From: Actinocorallia herbida
Lineage (GTDB): Bacteria > Actinomycetota > Actinomycetes > Streptosporangiales > Streptosporangiaceae
Length of the DNA: 64,000 nt
Direction of reading: 5' to 3'
Assembly: GCF_003751225.1 (NCBI RefSeq)
Contig: NZ_RJKE01000001.1
Span: forward strand, 9,238,001-9,302,000
In this document: piece by piece, positions 8,692 through 16,616 of the stretch
Layout: each line of letters begins with the position of its first letter
Numbering within the stretch: position 1 is the stretch's first letter
Program-made: the position numbers and the translations under genes
The notes under the pieces: generated by a model
Told to the model about the DNA's origin: nothing
What the model saw: only the letters and a program-made list of their open reading frames with translations
Database searches by the model: none

Positions 8692-9656
8692 GGGGCGGCC
8701 TCCCCGCGCAGGAGCCGGCCGAAGGCGGCGAAGGCGGTGTGCGCGGCCTCCGCGCAGGCGGGCGACACCAGCGGCAGCTCGAACGATCCGTGGATGAGGC
8801 CGGCGAACCGCAGGCACTCCACGGGCACGCCCGCGGCCCGCAGGGCCGCCGCGTAGGCCTCCCCCTCGTCTCGCAGCGGATCGAACTCCGCGGTGACGAC
8901 GATGGCCGGAGGCAGCGCGCGTAGGTCCCCCCTGATCGGGGACGCCCAGGGAGAGGTCCCCGGATCGGCCCCCAGGTAGCACTCCCGGAACCAGGCCATG
9001 GCGTCCAGGGTGAGCAGCAGTCCTTCGCCGAACTCGAAGCGCGAGGGGTAGCCGTCCGAGAAGGTGAGGTCGATCGCCGGGTAGACCAGGAGCTGGCCGC
9101 CGAGGACGGGCCCTCCCCGGTCCCGGCAGTCCTGGGCGAGCGCGGCGGCGAGGTTGCCGCCCGCGCTGTCGCCCGCGACCGCCAGTGTCCCGCCCGCGCC
9201 GCCGAGCGTCCCGATCTCCGCAGCGGCCCAGCGGACCGCCGCGCGGGCGTCCAGGAACGCCGCGGGGAAGGGGTGCTCGGGCGCGCGCCGGTAGCCGACC
9301 GACAGGACGACGGCCCGCGCCTGCGCGCACAGCCTCCGGCAGTGGCCCTCGTGGGTGTCGAGGTCGCCGAGGACGAAGCCGCCCCCGTGCAGGAACACCA
9401 CGGTCGGGAACGGTCCCCGCCCCTCCGGCCGGTACACGCGGCAGGCGAGGGCGCCGGACGGTCCGGGGACCGTCACCTCCTCGACCCCGCCGACCGGCAC
9501 GAGCGCCGAAGGCGGCCGCCCCGCGACGGTGAGAGCCCGGAAGGCCGCCCTGGCCCGGAGGGGGTCGAAGTCGGCGCCGCCCAGCGGCGCGTCGCCGATG
9601 AGCCGGAGCACGGCGCGCAGTCCCGGGTCGAGCCCGGCGGGCAGCACGGCGCTCAC
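8688..9656 (-). CDS. Alpha/beta hydrolase, hormone-sensitive-lipase family
   Basis: The protein has 322 residues from GTG 9656, which overlaps the thioesterase stop as GTGA. HGGGF (90-94) forms the oxyanion hole. GDSAGG (162-167) carries the nucleophile S164. The Asp in EFDPLRDEG and the His in LIHGS near the C-terminus complete the triad. The family hydrolyses short to medium acyl esters and lactones, and no signal peptide is present. In the pathway it could release the product, remove a protecting ester or act on an ACP thioester; the sequence does not say which. Confidence 0.88.
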   Translation of the reverse strand: MSAVLPAGLDPGLRAVLRLIGDAPLGGADFDPLRARAAFRALTVAGRPPSALVPVGGVEEVTVPGPSGALACRVYRPEGRGPFPTVVFLHGGGFVLGDLDTHEGHCRRLCAQARAVVLSVGYRRAPEHPFPAAFLDARAAVRWAAAEIGTLGGAGGTLAVAGDSAGGNLAAALAQDCRDRGGPVLGGQLLVYPAIDLTFSDGYPSRFEFGEGLLLTLDAMAWFRECYLGADPGTSPWASPIRGDLRALPPAIVVTAEFDPLRDEGEAYAAALRAAGVPVECLRFAGLIHGSFELPLVSPACAEAAHTAFAAFGRLLRGEAAP

Positions 9657-10423
9657 GCGGAGTCCGTGAGCCGCACCCAGACCCGGGGGCGCAGGTCGTC
9701 GGGGCCGGAGAAGGCGAACACCAGGGCGCCGTCGTCCCCGCGGGAGGTCGCCACGGTGGTCGGCTCCCCGGCCTTGAAGTCCGCCCGGTACCAGCCCTGC
9801 CAGACGGGACGGGCGGGCAGCGCGAGCCCCGCGTCCGCCAGCGCGTTCTCGGCGCGTTCCACGTACCGCGGGAACGACACGTGCTGGTTGGTGAAGTCGC
9901 ACTCGCGCGGCGTCCAGCGGAACAGCCCCTCGGCGAGCCCTTCCCCGGCGGTCGGCATCGGCGCCGGCGGGGGCAGCTCCTCCAGCGGGCAGTCCAGGCC
10001 CTCGGGCGGGGCCGCGGCGACCTTCGGCACGCCGTCGCCGAAGTCGATCCACGTGGTGTGCGAGACCAGGTCGGCGACGACGAGCCCGTCCCGGTCCCGG
10101 CGCACCCGCAGCTCGTCGATGAACCCGTACTCGGGGGCGCGGTGACCGCGCGCGCGGCGGCCGTGGGTGATCTCGTGCTCGACGGTCACCTTCTCGCTCG
10201 GCCGGCACCCCCCCTCCAGGATCCGGACCGTGCTGGTCCGCGCCATGAGGGAGTGCCGCCGGCTCGTCCAGAACCTCTCCCGGGTCATGCCGGACACCGG
10301 CAGCCACCATTGCGGCCCGGTGCTCTCCATGAACCGGAACAGCTCGTCCTGCTTGAGCATCCCCTGCGCGTTGATCCCGAAGAAGACGAGGGCGTCCCTG
10401 GCGACCAGGAGCGGCGGGGTCAC
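9653..10423 (-). CDS. Double-hotdog acyl-ACP thioesterase-like protein
   Basis: The protein has 256 residues from GTG 10423, coupled to the diiron oxygenase stop as GTGA. It appears to have two hotdog halves. The first contains GMLKQDELFRFME, the second (residues about 165-256) ECDFTNQHVSFPRYVERAE. The second matches the Asn-x-His helix of FatA/FatB-type acyl-ACP thioesterases (DxNxHVNNxxYxxWxxE). Such enzymes release fatty acids from ACP. Here it may off-load the modified chain, or it may be a non-catalytic dehydratase-like hotdog. The fold assignment is fairly firm; the reaction is inferred. Confidence 0.65.
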   Translation of the reverse strand: MTPPLLVARDALVFFGINAQGMLKQDELFRFMESTGPQWWLPVSGMTRERFWTSRRHSLMARTSTVRILEGGCRPSEKVTVEHEITHGRRARGHRAPEYGFIDELRVRRDRDGLVVADLVSHTTWIDFGDGVPKVAAAPPEGLDCPLEELPPPAPMPTAGEGLAEGLFRWTPRECDFTNQHVSFPRYVERAENALADAGLALPARPVWQGWYRADFKAGEPTTVATSRGDDGALVFAFSGPDDLRPRVWVRLTDSA

Positions 10424-11526
10424 CGGGCCTCCTCGCCGAGCGCGACGGCGCCGTCGATCTCGGCGCGCCGCCGGGCCAGCTCCAGCAGTTCGATCTCGCG
10501 GGCGATCCGCTCGTCGGCCTCGATCATCGTGTTCTGGTCCTCTCTGGCGAACCGCAGCAGCCCAAGGCTGCCGAGCCCCTCCTGCATCCGTGGCCCGAAA
10601 AGGTGGATGGAGCGCAGCGCCGGCACGACCCGGGAGAACAGGCGGTAGCGGAACACGCGCAGCGCGGCCGACCTCTTGGTGATCTCGATGCACTCCTGCG
10701 CGCCGTAGTCCAGCGAGTGCCAGAGCTCGTTGCCCACATACCGCTCGTTCAGGACGTAGCAGGCCTCCAGTGCGAACTCCTCGCGCTCGCGCCGCTCGGC
10801 CTCGGTCAGATCGCGGTAGTGCTCGCGCAGCGCGATCTGGCCGAACGCGACGTGCCGGGCCTCGTCCTCCAGCACATAGGCGTTGAACGCCTTGGCCAGC
10901 GGATCGGTCATCAGATCGCGCTGGATGCTGAAGGACGCCAGTGCCAGGCCCTCCAGCAGCACCTGCATGCCCAGGTAGGTGAAGTCCCACCGCGGATCGC
11001 GCACGATCGTGTCCAGCAGGCCCTGCAACGACGAGGTGATCGGGTACCGGACGCCGATCTTCTCGCGCAGGTAGCGGTCGTAGGCCTCCACGTGCCGCGC
11101 CTCGTCCATCACCTGGGTCGAGGCGTAGAACTTGGCGTCGATGCCGGGCACCATCCGCACGACCTGGGCGGCGCACACCAGGGCGCCCTGCTCGCCGTGC
11201 AGGAACTGGGAGTACATCCATCCCGCGGTGTGCCGTCTGACCACCTGCCGCTCGGTCTCCGGCAGCCGGTCCCACAGCTCGGAGTCGGCGATCCAGATCA
11301 GCTCGTCGGGCATCCCCAGGGGGTCGCCCGGGTCCACCTCCCGGCTCCAGTCCAGCCGCGTGTCGGCGTCCCACTGGCGCTGCTTGCCCTTGGCGTAGAG
11401 GTTGATCAGCCGGTCGGACCGTTGGTCGTAGTCCCAGGTGAACAGCGCATCGCCGCCCACCGGGACGGCCCATGTGCCGGCGAGCTCGGCGAGGCCGGCC
11501 GGCGTCGGGGCGTTGCTGGCGTCCAT
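10420..11526 (-). CDS. Ferritin-like diiron oxygenase
   Basis: The protein has 368 residues (ATG 11526). The six expected iron ligands are visible: E112, then DEARH with E142 and H145, E192, and a second DEARH with E222 and H225. This E...ExxH...E...ExxH layout is that of R2/AurF/fatty-acid-desaturase-type diiron enzymes. Members N-oxygenate amines or hydroxylate carrier-bound substrates. With an aminotransferase, two ACPs and dedicated ferredoxins nearby, N-oxygenation of a lipid amine or hydroxylation of an acyl-ACP are both reasonable. Sequence alone does not separate them. It is the second gene of the leftward operon, 8 nt after ACP2. Confidence 0.8.
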   Translation of the reverse strand: MDASNAPTPAGLAELAGTWAVPVGGDALFTWDYDQRSDRLINLYAKGKQRQWDADTRLDWSREVDPGDPLGMPDELIWIADSELWDRLPETERQVVRRHTAGWMYSQFLHGEQGALVCAAQVVRMVPGIDAKFYASTQVMDEARHVEAYDRYLREKIGVRYPITSSLQGLLDTIVRDPRWDFTYLGMQVLLEGLALASFSIQRDLMTDPLAKAFNAYVLEDEARHVAFGQIALREHYRDLTEAERREREEFALEACYVLNERYVGNELWHSLDYGAQECIEITKRSAALRVFRYRLFSRVVPALRSIHLFGPRMQEGLGSLGLLRFAREDQNTMIEADERIAREIELLELARRRAEIDGAVALGEEAR

Positions 11527-11534
11527 CGGCTCGG

Positions 11535-11807
11535 TCAGACCTGCCCGTCCGCGGACACGCCGTGGTACTCGGCGATCGCCTCGTTGGCCGCCGCGACGAC
11601 GTCCTTGATCGACACGATGCCGAGCGCCTTGGCCAGGTCGAATTCGAACTCGTACTTGTCCTCCAGCGCGAAAATGATGTCGGCGACCTGGAGACTGGAC
11701 AGGCCGAGCTCGTCGAGGTCGCTTTCACCGGTGATCTCATAATCGGCCGGAAGTTTATTGCGCAACTTCTTTCGGACCATGTCCAGGACTTCTTCGAGAA
11801 CGATCAA
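11535..11807 (-). CDS. Acyl carrier protein (second), first gene of leftward operon
   Basis: This 90-residue carrier protein starts at TTG 11807, chosen because a strong GGAGGGG ribosome-binding site sits six bases upstream. The phosphopantetheine motif is ELGLSSLQV, so the modified serine is S38 and the usual Asp before it is replaced by S37. It heads the leftward operon and faces the divergent GNAT-fusion gene across a short promoter region. It is a good candidate partner for the FAAL and desaturase, by analogy with FAAL-desaturase-ACP trios (inference). Confidence 0.88.
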   Translation of the reverse strand: MIVLEEVLDMVRKKLRNKLPADYEITGESDLDELGLSSLQVADIIFALEDKYEFEFDLAKALGIVSIKDVVAAANEAIAEYHGVSADGQV

Positions 11808-11897
11808 GGCGGCCCCTCCAGATCATCGGCGTGATCACGTCCCGGACGATTGTGCGGCGGTGGCAAGGGGCTGACAAGGCCCCTCCGGCCTCAATGA

Positions 11898-11941
11898 ACC
11901 GGCTGTGAACCCGGTGTGGATCCGGACAGGACCGGGTGCGG
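11898..11941. promoter_or_regulatory. Four 11-bp direct repeats, candidate SARP operator
   Basis: Four consecutive 11-nt units can be read: accggctgtga, acccggtgtgg, atccggacagg and accgggtgcgg. They share the core ACCGGnGnGG. SARP activators typically bind heptamers spaced 11 or 22 bp apart, on one face of the helix, just upstream of the promoter. A SARP gene lies at the edge of this cluster. The repeats sit 27-70 bases before ATG 11968 and between the two divergent operons, so one site could serve both. Binding by this SARP is inferred. Confidence 0.5.
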
Positions 11942-11967
11942 ACCTCGCTCATCGAGCATGGATTCCC

Positions 11968-14259
11968 ATGGAGTTGCTGCGATTTCCAGTCGACGATGGA
12001 TCACTCAGCGTCCGCGACATGACCGAGTCCGACATCGACGGTTTCGTTTCCTACTGGCATGACGGGACCGCCGATCTGGAATTTCTCGGAATTGATCCGG
12101 AAAGGCTTGGCACACGCGCCGAGACCCGGGACAGGTTCGTCCGGATGTGCCGGCGGGACGGGCCCCGCGCGGACGTCCTCGGATACACGTTCTGCCTCGA
12201 CGACACGGTCATCGGGTTCACCAACGTCAACATCCTCGGCAGGCCGCGCGGATACATGCACGTCCACCTCACCGACCCGGCCGCGCGCGGTCGCGGCTTC
12301 CTGTCGGAGATCCTCCGGCGGTCGCTGCCGGTGCTGGCCGACCACGTGCTGGCGCGGTACCCGATCGACGGCCTCGTCCTGGAGACCCGCACCCGTAACG
12401 GCGCGATCAACGCGGTCCTGCGCAAGGCGGGGCTCCGGCCCGCGCGGACCGGCCACCTCGCCGACCCCGACGGGCTCGCCGGGCCCGGGGAGTTCGCCGT
12501 CTTCGAGGTCGACGCCGCCCTGATCCGGGAGCTGGTCGGCCGCCCGGCCGCGCCGCCGACCAAGGCGGTCGACGACGAGGTGGAGTACCGGCTGCGCCTC
12601 ATCCGCGACGACGCCCGCCACGACGACGTCGCCGTGGCCGCGGGCCTGGTCGCCGCGGGCTTCGCCGCCCTCGCGCCCGGCGTCTCCCTCCTGGACCCCG
12701 CCGCCGCCGAGGACCTTCTCGACCGCGCAGGGGAGCACCGGTCGACCGTCTACGACCTGTGGTACCGGATGAAGATCCCGTTCGGCGACGCCGACCCCGA
12801 CTCCTGGTACACCATGGCCCTCGCGCTCGGCCGCACCGGCGGCGACGTCGCGTCCGCGGTCCACCTGCACGCGCGCGTCCTGGAGCGCGTCGCCTCCGGC
12901 GAGCCGCCCGCCGCGGTCCTCGGCGAGGAGTTCGGGCTGACGGGCCCGCTGCGCACGGGCGGCTGGGACTCCCTCGCCGACGCCGTCGCCGCCCGCGAGC
13001 CCTTCTGGACCACCGAGTCCAGGCCCTGGCTCGACCGGCTGCACGACCGGGCACTCCGGGCCTGGACCGGCCTGCGCGAGGAGGACCTTCCCCTGCTCGT
13101 GCTGGAACTCCAGCAGCGCATCGAGGGCCTCGAGCAGATCCGGTTCCACCTGGGCGGCGAGCTGCTCGACAACCGCGCCGTCGGCGCCGTCCTCGCCCGC
13201 TGCGCCCGGACCGACCCACGGACCTGGGACGCCGACGCCCTCGCCGTCGCCACGCTGGTGTGGATCTGGCGGGACTCGGGGTTCTGCCTCCAGGAGCTCA
13301 ACCAGTCGGTCATCTCGCTGCCGCAGGTCCTCGGCTTCCTGACCCGCCGCATCCGCGCCTACGCCGAACTCCTCGGCGAGGACCCCGGCGCCGTGCCCGG
13401 CACCCCGGGCGGCGTCGCCCGCCGCCTCGCCGACCTGCGCGGGTCCGTCGAGCGCGACAACCTGCGCTGCCTCCAGTTCGACGGCGGAAACTGGGAGCGG
13501 CGCGAGTTCCTCGTGCCCCGCGCCGCCTGCGCCGAGGTGCTCTCCCTGCCCGCCGACCTGCGCGGCCACCTCCAGGACGAGTTCGGCGGCGCCGTGCCCG
13601 GCGACGGCCCGCAGGCCTGGGCGGCACTCCTCGACCTCGCCGCCGAGGGCGGCCGGACCCCCACCGACATCGTGCGATCGCTCGGCGCGTGGGCGGTCGC
13701 CGACGACGCGCTCCCGGTCGACTACGCGATCTTCACCGTCCCGATGGGGGTGAAGCTGGACCGGCCCTGGGAGTTCGATTACGAGGACGTGTTCTGCTAC
13801 ACCGCGTTCAGCGAGGCGTTCGACCGCGCGGCCGAGGGCGTCCCCTTCGACCACGTCGGCATCGCCAACGCCATCGGGCAGCGGCTGCGCTACAACGTCG
13901 TCAAGAAGGCGCAGAACTACGCGCTCGTCCGGCGGTTCAAGGCCCAGTCGTTCAACCTGCCGGACATCGCCGTCGCCGAGGACGCCAACCACGGCGGCCA
14001 CCGGGCCGCGGGCATCCGGATGAGCTGCCGCATCCCCACCCACATCAAGTACGAGGGCCTGGTCTGGAAGGGCATCGCCGACGTCCGCCTCAACCGCACC
14101 TTCTACCGCCAGCACCTGGAGTTCCGGCCCTCCGACATCCCCGCCGCCTCCCGCCTCGCCACGTGGCTCGGCTGGATCGCCGACGCCGCCTACGCCCGCG
14201 GCCTGCTGTTCGACCCCGTCTACGGCAAGAAGCTCATCCGCGTGGAGGAGACCCTGTGA
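11968..14259 (+). CDS. GNAT acetyltransferase domain fused to a large unrecognised domain
   Basis: The protein has 763 residues. The N-terminal 180 residues look like a GNAT fold (SVRDMTESDIDGF opening, then VIGFTNV and the acetyl-CoA-type loop DPAARGRGFLSEIL). Residues from about 200 to 763 form a long region that I do not recognise; it has no signal peptide or membrane segment. Its last 200 residues are rich in conserved-looking charged and aromatic positions (PWEFDYEDVFCYTAF, AEDANHGGHRAAG). ATG 11968 is preferred over an in-frame GTG at 11905 because the earlier start would put the SARP-like repeats inside the gene and add a non-GNAT leader. It heads the rightward operon. GNAT domains transfer acyl groups from CoA, or aminoacyl groups from tRNA, to amines. 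Confidence 0.7.
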   Translation: MELLRFPVDDGSLSVRDMTESDIDGFVSYWHDGTADLEFLGIDPERLGTRAETRDRFVRMCRRDGPRADVLGYTFCLDDTVIGFTNVNILGRPRGYMHVHLTDPAARGRGFLSEILRRSLPVLADHVLARYPIDGLVLETRTRNGAINAVLRKAGLRPARTGHLADPDGLAGPGEFAVFEVDAALIRELVGRPAAPPTKAVDDEVEYRLRLIRDDARHDDVAVAAGLVAAGFAALAPGVSLLDPAAAEDLLDRAGEHRSTVYDLWYRMKIPFGDADPDSWYTMALALGRTGGDVASAVHLHARVLERVASGEPPAAVLGEEFGLTGPLRTGGWDSLADAVAAREPFWTTESRPWLDRLHDRALRAWTGLREEDLPLLVLELQQRIEGLEQIRFHLGGELLDNRAVGAVLARCARTDPRTWDADALAVATLVWIWRDSGFCLQELNQSVISLPQVLGFLTRRIRAYAELLGEDPGAVPGTPGGVARRLADLRGSVERDNLRCLQFDGGNWERREFLVPRAACAEVLSLPADLRGHLQDEFGGAVPGDGPQAWAALLDLAAEGGRTPTDIVRSLGAWAVADDALPVDYAIFTVPMGVKLDRPWEFDYEDVFCYTAFSEAFDRAAEGVPFDHVGIANAIGQRLRYNVVKKAQNYALVRRFKAQSFNLPDIAVAEDANHGGHRAAGIRMSCRIPTHIKYEGLVWKGIADVRLNRTFYRQHLEFRPSDIPAASRLATWLGWIADAAYARGLLFDPVYGKKLIRVEETL

Positions 14260-14486
14260 ACACGCCCGCACGACTCGCGGACGGCCGGCTCGTGGTGCGG
14301 CACGGCGCCCGCGACTACGTGATCCCGGAGACCTGCCCGCACAAGGGCGCGCCACTCGCCGACGCCTACCTGGCCGGGCCGTTCCTGCGCTGCCCCTGGC
14401 ACGGCGCCACCTTCGACGTCAGGACGGGGCAGCGGCTGCGCGGCCCGGTCTGCCCGAACCTCGCCCCCTCCGAAGGAGACCTCTGA
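14256..14486 (+). CDS. Small Rieske [2Fe-2S] protein
   Basis: The protein has 76 residues and starts at GTG 14256, overlapping the upstream stop as GTGA. CPHKGAPL and CPWHGATFD give the Rieske C-x-H...C-x-x-H ligand set for a [2Fe-2S] cluster, and little else is present. It is at the small end for Rieske ferredoxins (about 100 residues), so it may be a minimal electron carrier. It lies directly before a second iron-sulfur protein. Together they could feed electrons to the diiron oxygenase or the desaturase of the divergent operon (inference). Confidence 0.85.
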   Translation: MNTPARLADGRLVVRHGARDYVIPETCPHKGAPLADAYLAGPFLRCPWHGATFDVRTGQRLRGPVCPNLAPSEGDL

Positions 14487-14740
14487 TGGCCTTCGTGATC
14501 ACCCTTCCGTGCGTCGGCGTCAAGGACGGCGCCTGCGCCGAGGTCTGCCCCGCCGACTGCATCGAGACGACCGACGCCGCCGACCAGTACTTCATCGACC
14601 CCGAGCGCTGCATCGATTGCGATGTGTGCGTCACGGTCTGCCCCGTCGACGCCATCTACCGGGAGACCGAGGTCCCCGAGGAATGGGAGTCCTTCACCGC
14701 TCGGAACGCCGCGTTCTTCACCCCCGAGGAGTCCCAGTGA
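14486..14740 (+). CDS. 7Fe/8Fe ferredoxin
   Basis: The protein has 84 residues, with ATG 14486 inside a TGATG overlap and a GGAG site before it. Two cysteine sets are seen: one in PCVGVKDGACAEVCPADCI and CIDCDVCVTVCP in the second half. The first set has the wider spacing typical of bacterial ferredoxins that hold a 3Fe-4S or 4Fe-4S cluster, and the second is a standard 4Fe-4S motif. It is a soluble low-potential electron carrier. Its place in a biosynthetic operon suggests service to the oxygenase or desaturase rather than to central metabolism. Confidence 0.92.
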   Translation: MAFVITLPCVGVKDGACAEVCPADCIETTDAADQYFIDPERCIDCDVCVTVCPVDAIYRETEVPEEWESFTARNAAFFTPEESQ

Positions 14741-15291
14741 GCACACCCCTGTACCGCCAGGAACTGTCCATCCTCGGCTGGGCCGAGAGCGAGATCGGAC
14801 CGGACGAGAGCCGACTGCGGATCCCGCACGGCCCGCAGCCCCTCACGATGGAGGGCGCCGTCGGCGCCACCGGCCGTCCGCTCATCGGCAACGGCGACAT
14901 CGGCGCGGACGTCATCAGGCTCGCCGCCGGAGCCGGGTTCGCCCCGCACACCCACCCCGGCCACCACGTCCTCACCGTCATCGCGGGCATCGGGACGATC
15001 ACCTACGGCGGACGCGTCCACGAGACCCGGGCCGGGCAGGTCTACCTCATCGAGGGCTCGGTGCCGCACGCCGTCGGCGCCATCACCGACCACCTCATCC
15101 TCGCCGTCGGCGCCCCGCACAAGCCCGTCGACTCCACCGAGCGCATGGAGCTCGTCCCCTATATCGAGGTCCTCGAACCCGACAGGGACATGGACTGCCT
15201 CATCTGCGGGGCGTCCGCCGGGCTGCCCGACCGGCTGCACGACGCGGGTTGCGCGCACTGCCCGTGCGCCGCGTGCGTGGGGATGGCATGA
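14737..15291 (+). CDS. Cupin protein with a C-terminal cysteine cluster
   Basis: The protein has 184 residues, GTG 14737 overlapping the ferredoxin stop. Residues about 60-115 form a cupin barrel: HTHPGHH gives metal-binding histidines and VPHAVG the second motif. After residue 145 there is an unusual tail with seven cysteines (CLICG, then CAHCPCAAC), which looks like a zinc-binding or iron-sulfur site. Such a tail is not part of the ordinary cupin fold. Cupins can be dioxygenases, isomerases or, in some hydrazine pathways, N-N bond-forming enzymes. Which applies here is not shown by the sequence. Confidence 0.8.
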   Translation: MSTPLYRQELSILGWAESEIGPDESRLRIPHGPQPLTMEGAVGATGRPLIGNGDIGADVIRLAAGAGFAPHTHPGHHVLTVIAGIGTITYGGRVHETRAGQVYLIEGSVPHAVGAITDHLILAVGAPHKPVDSTERMELVPYIEVLEPDRDMDCLICGASAGLPDRLHDAGCAHCPCAACVGMA

Positions 15292-16616
15292 CCGGCGACC
15301 TGATCGACCCGCGGACCGGCCTGGTCCGCGGCAGGCTCACCGACTCCGGCGGCGACGCCGCGGCCGTCGTCGCCCGGGCCAGGGCCGCGGCGCCCGCTTG
15401 GGCGGCGTTCACCCCGCGCGACCGGGCACGGCGGCTGCTTGCGCTGGCCGACCGGCTCGACGAGCGGGCCTCCGCCTACGCCGCGGCCGAGGTGGCCGGG
15501 ACCGGCAAGCCCGCGGCCGACGCGCGCGAGGAGGTCGAGCAGGCCGCCGACCTGTTCCGCTTCTACGCGGGCGCCGTCCGGGCCGAACTCGGGCCCGGCG
15601 GCGGGCAGCTCATCGACGGGCACGAGAGCTGGGTCCGCTTCGAACCGCTCGGCGTCGTCGCCGCGATCGTCCCGTGGAACTACCCGCTCATGATGGCGGC
15701 CTGGCGGTGCGCGCCCGCCCTGGCCGCGGGCAACACCGTCGTCCTCAAGCCCGCCGAGACCACCCCCGACACCGCCCTGCTCCTCGCCGAGGACGCCGCG
15801 ATCCTGCTGGGGCCCGGTGTGCTCCAGACCCTCACCGGGGGGCGGGAGTGCGGCACCCGCCTCGTCGAGGCCGAGGTGGACGCCGTCGCGTTCACCGGCA
15901 GCGGCGCCGGAGGGCTCGACGTGGCGCGGCGGGCCGGGACCCGCCGGATCAGCCTCGAACTCGGCGGGAACTGCCCGGTCCTCGTCCTGCCCGACGCGCC
16001 GGAGCGCACCTGGGCGGACCTCGCCGACGCCGCCACCTACAACGCGGGGCAGAGCTGCGCCGCGCCCGCCCGCGTCATCGCGGTCGGCTCCGCCTACGCC
16101 ACGGCGGTCGCCAAGCTCGGCGCGGCCCTGGCCGGACGGACCGCGGGCCGCGACTTCGGACCGCTCAACAACGCCGCCCAGGCCGAGCGCTACGACCGGC
16201 TCGTCGACGGGGCCAAGGCCGAGGTCCGCACGGCCGGGGCGGTCGAGGCCGACGGCGGCTACTTCCGGCCCGCGTGCCTGCTCGCCGGGCTGCCCGACGA
16301 CGACCCCGCCGTCACCGAGGAGGTCTTCGGGCCCGTCCTCACCGTCCAGCCCGCCCGCGACCTCGACGAGGCGCTCCGGCTGGCCGGATCGGTGCCGCAG
16401 GCGCTCGCGGCCAGCGTGTGGACGGCCGCCCTGGACACCGCGCTGCACGCCGCGCGGCGCCTGGACGCGGGCGAGACCTGGGTCAACTGCCATCTCGTGC
16501 AGACCGCGGAGCTCCCGCACGGCGGGCGCGGCGCGTCCGGGACCGGGACCGACCTGAGCGTGCTGGCGCTCGCCGAGTACCGCAGGCCCAAGACCGTCAC
16601 CGTGAACCTGCGCTGA
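15288..16616 (+). CDS. Aldehyde dehydrogenase
   Basis: The protein has 442 residues and starts at ATG 15288 (ATGA overlap with the cupin). PWNYPL near 129, the FTGSG cofactor loop at 202-206, the general base E224 in LELGG and the nucleophile C257 in GQSCAAP are all present. It is about 40 residues shorter than a typical betaine-aldehyde dehydrogenase. It oxidises an aldehyde to an acid with NAD(P)+, or could work on an aldehyde intermediate shared with the class III aminotransferase. Its last 20 bases overlap the end of the convergent SARP gene. Confidence 0.9.
   Translation: MTGDLIDPRTGLVRGRLTDSGGDAAAVVARARAAAPAWAAFTPRDRARRLLALADRLDERASAYAAAEVAGTGKPAADAREEVEQAADLFRFYAGAVRAELGPGGGQLIDGHESWVRFEPLGVVAAIVPWNYPLMMAAWRCAPALAAGNTVVLKPAETTPDTALLLAEDAAILLGPGVLQTLTGGRECGTRLVEAEVDAVAFTGSGAGGLDVARRAGTRRISLELGGNCPVLVLPDAPERTWADLADAATYNAGQSCAAPARVIAVGSAYATAVAKLGAALAGRTAGRDFGPLNNAAQAERYDRLVDGAKAEVRTAGAVEADGGYFRPACLLAGLPDDDPAVTEEVFGPVLTVQPARDLDEALRLAGSVPQALAASVWTAALDTALHAARRLDAGETWVNCHLVQTAELPHGGRGASGTGTDLSVLALAEYRRPKTVTVNLR

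Noticed and set aside
11905-11967. Upstream GTG as start of the GNAT-fusion gene
   Set aside because: It would put the 11-bp repeat block inside the gene and add 21 residues that do not fit a GNAT start.
12001-14355. Very long minus-strand frame opposite the GNAT-fusion gene
   Set aside because: It reads as Gly/Asp/Arg-rich shadow of a high-G+C gene, with no motif. The plus-strand frame has clear GNAT motifs.
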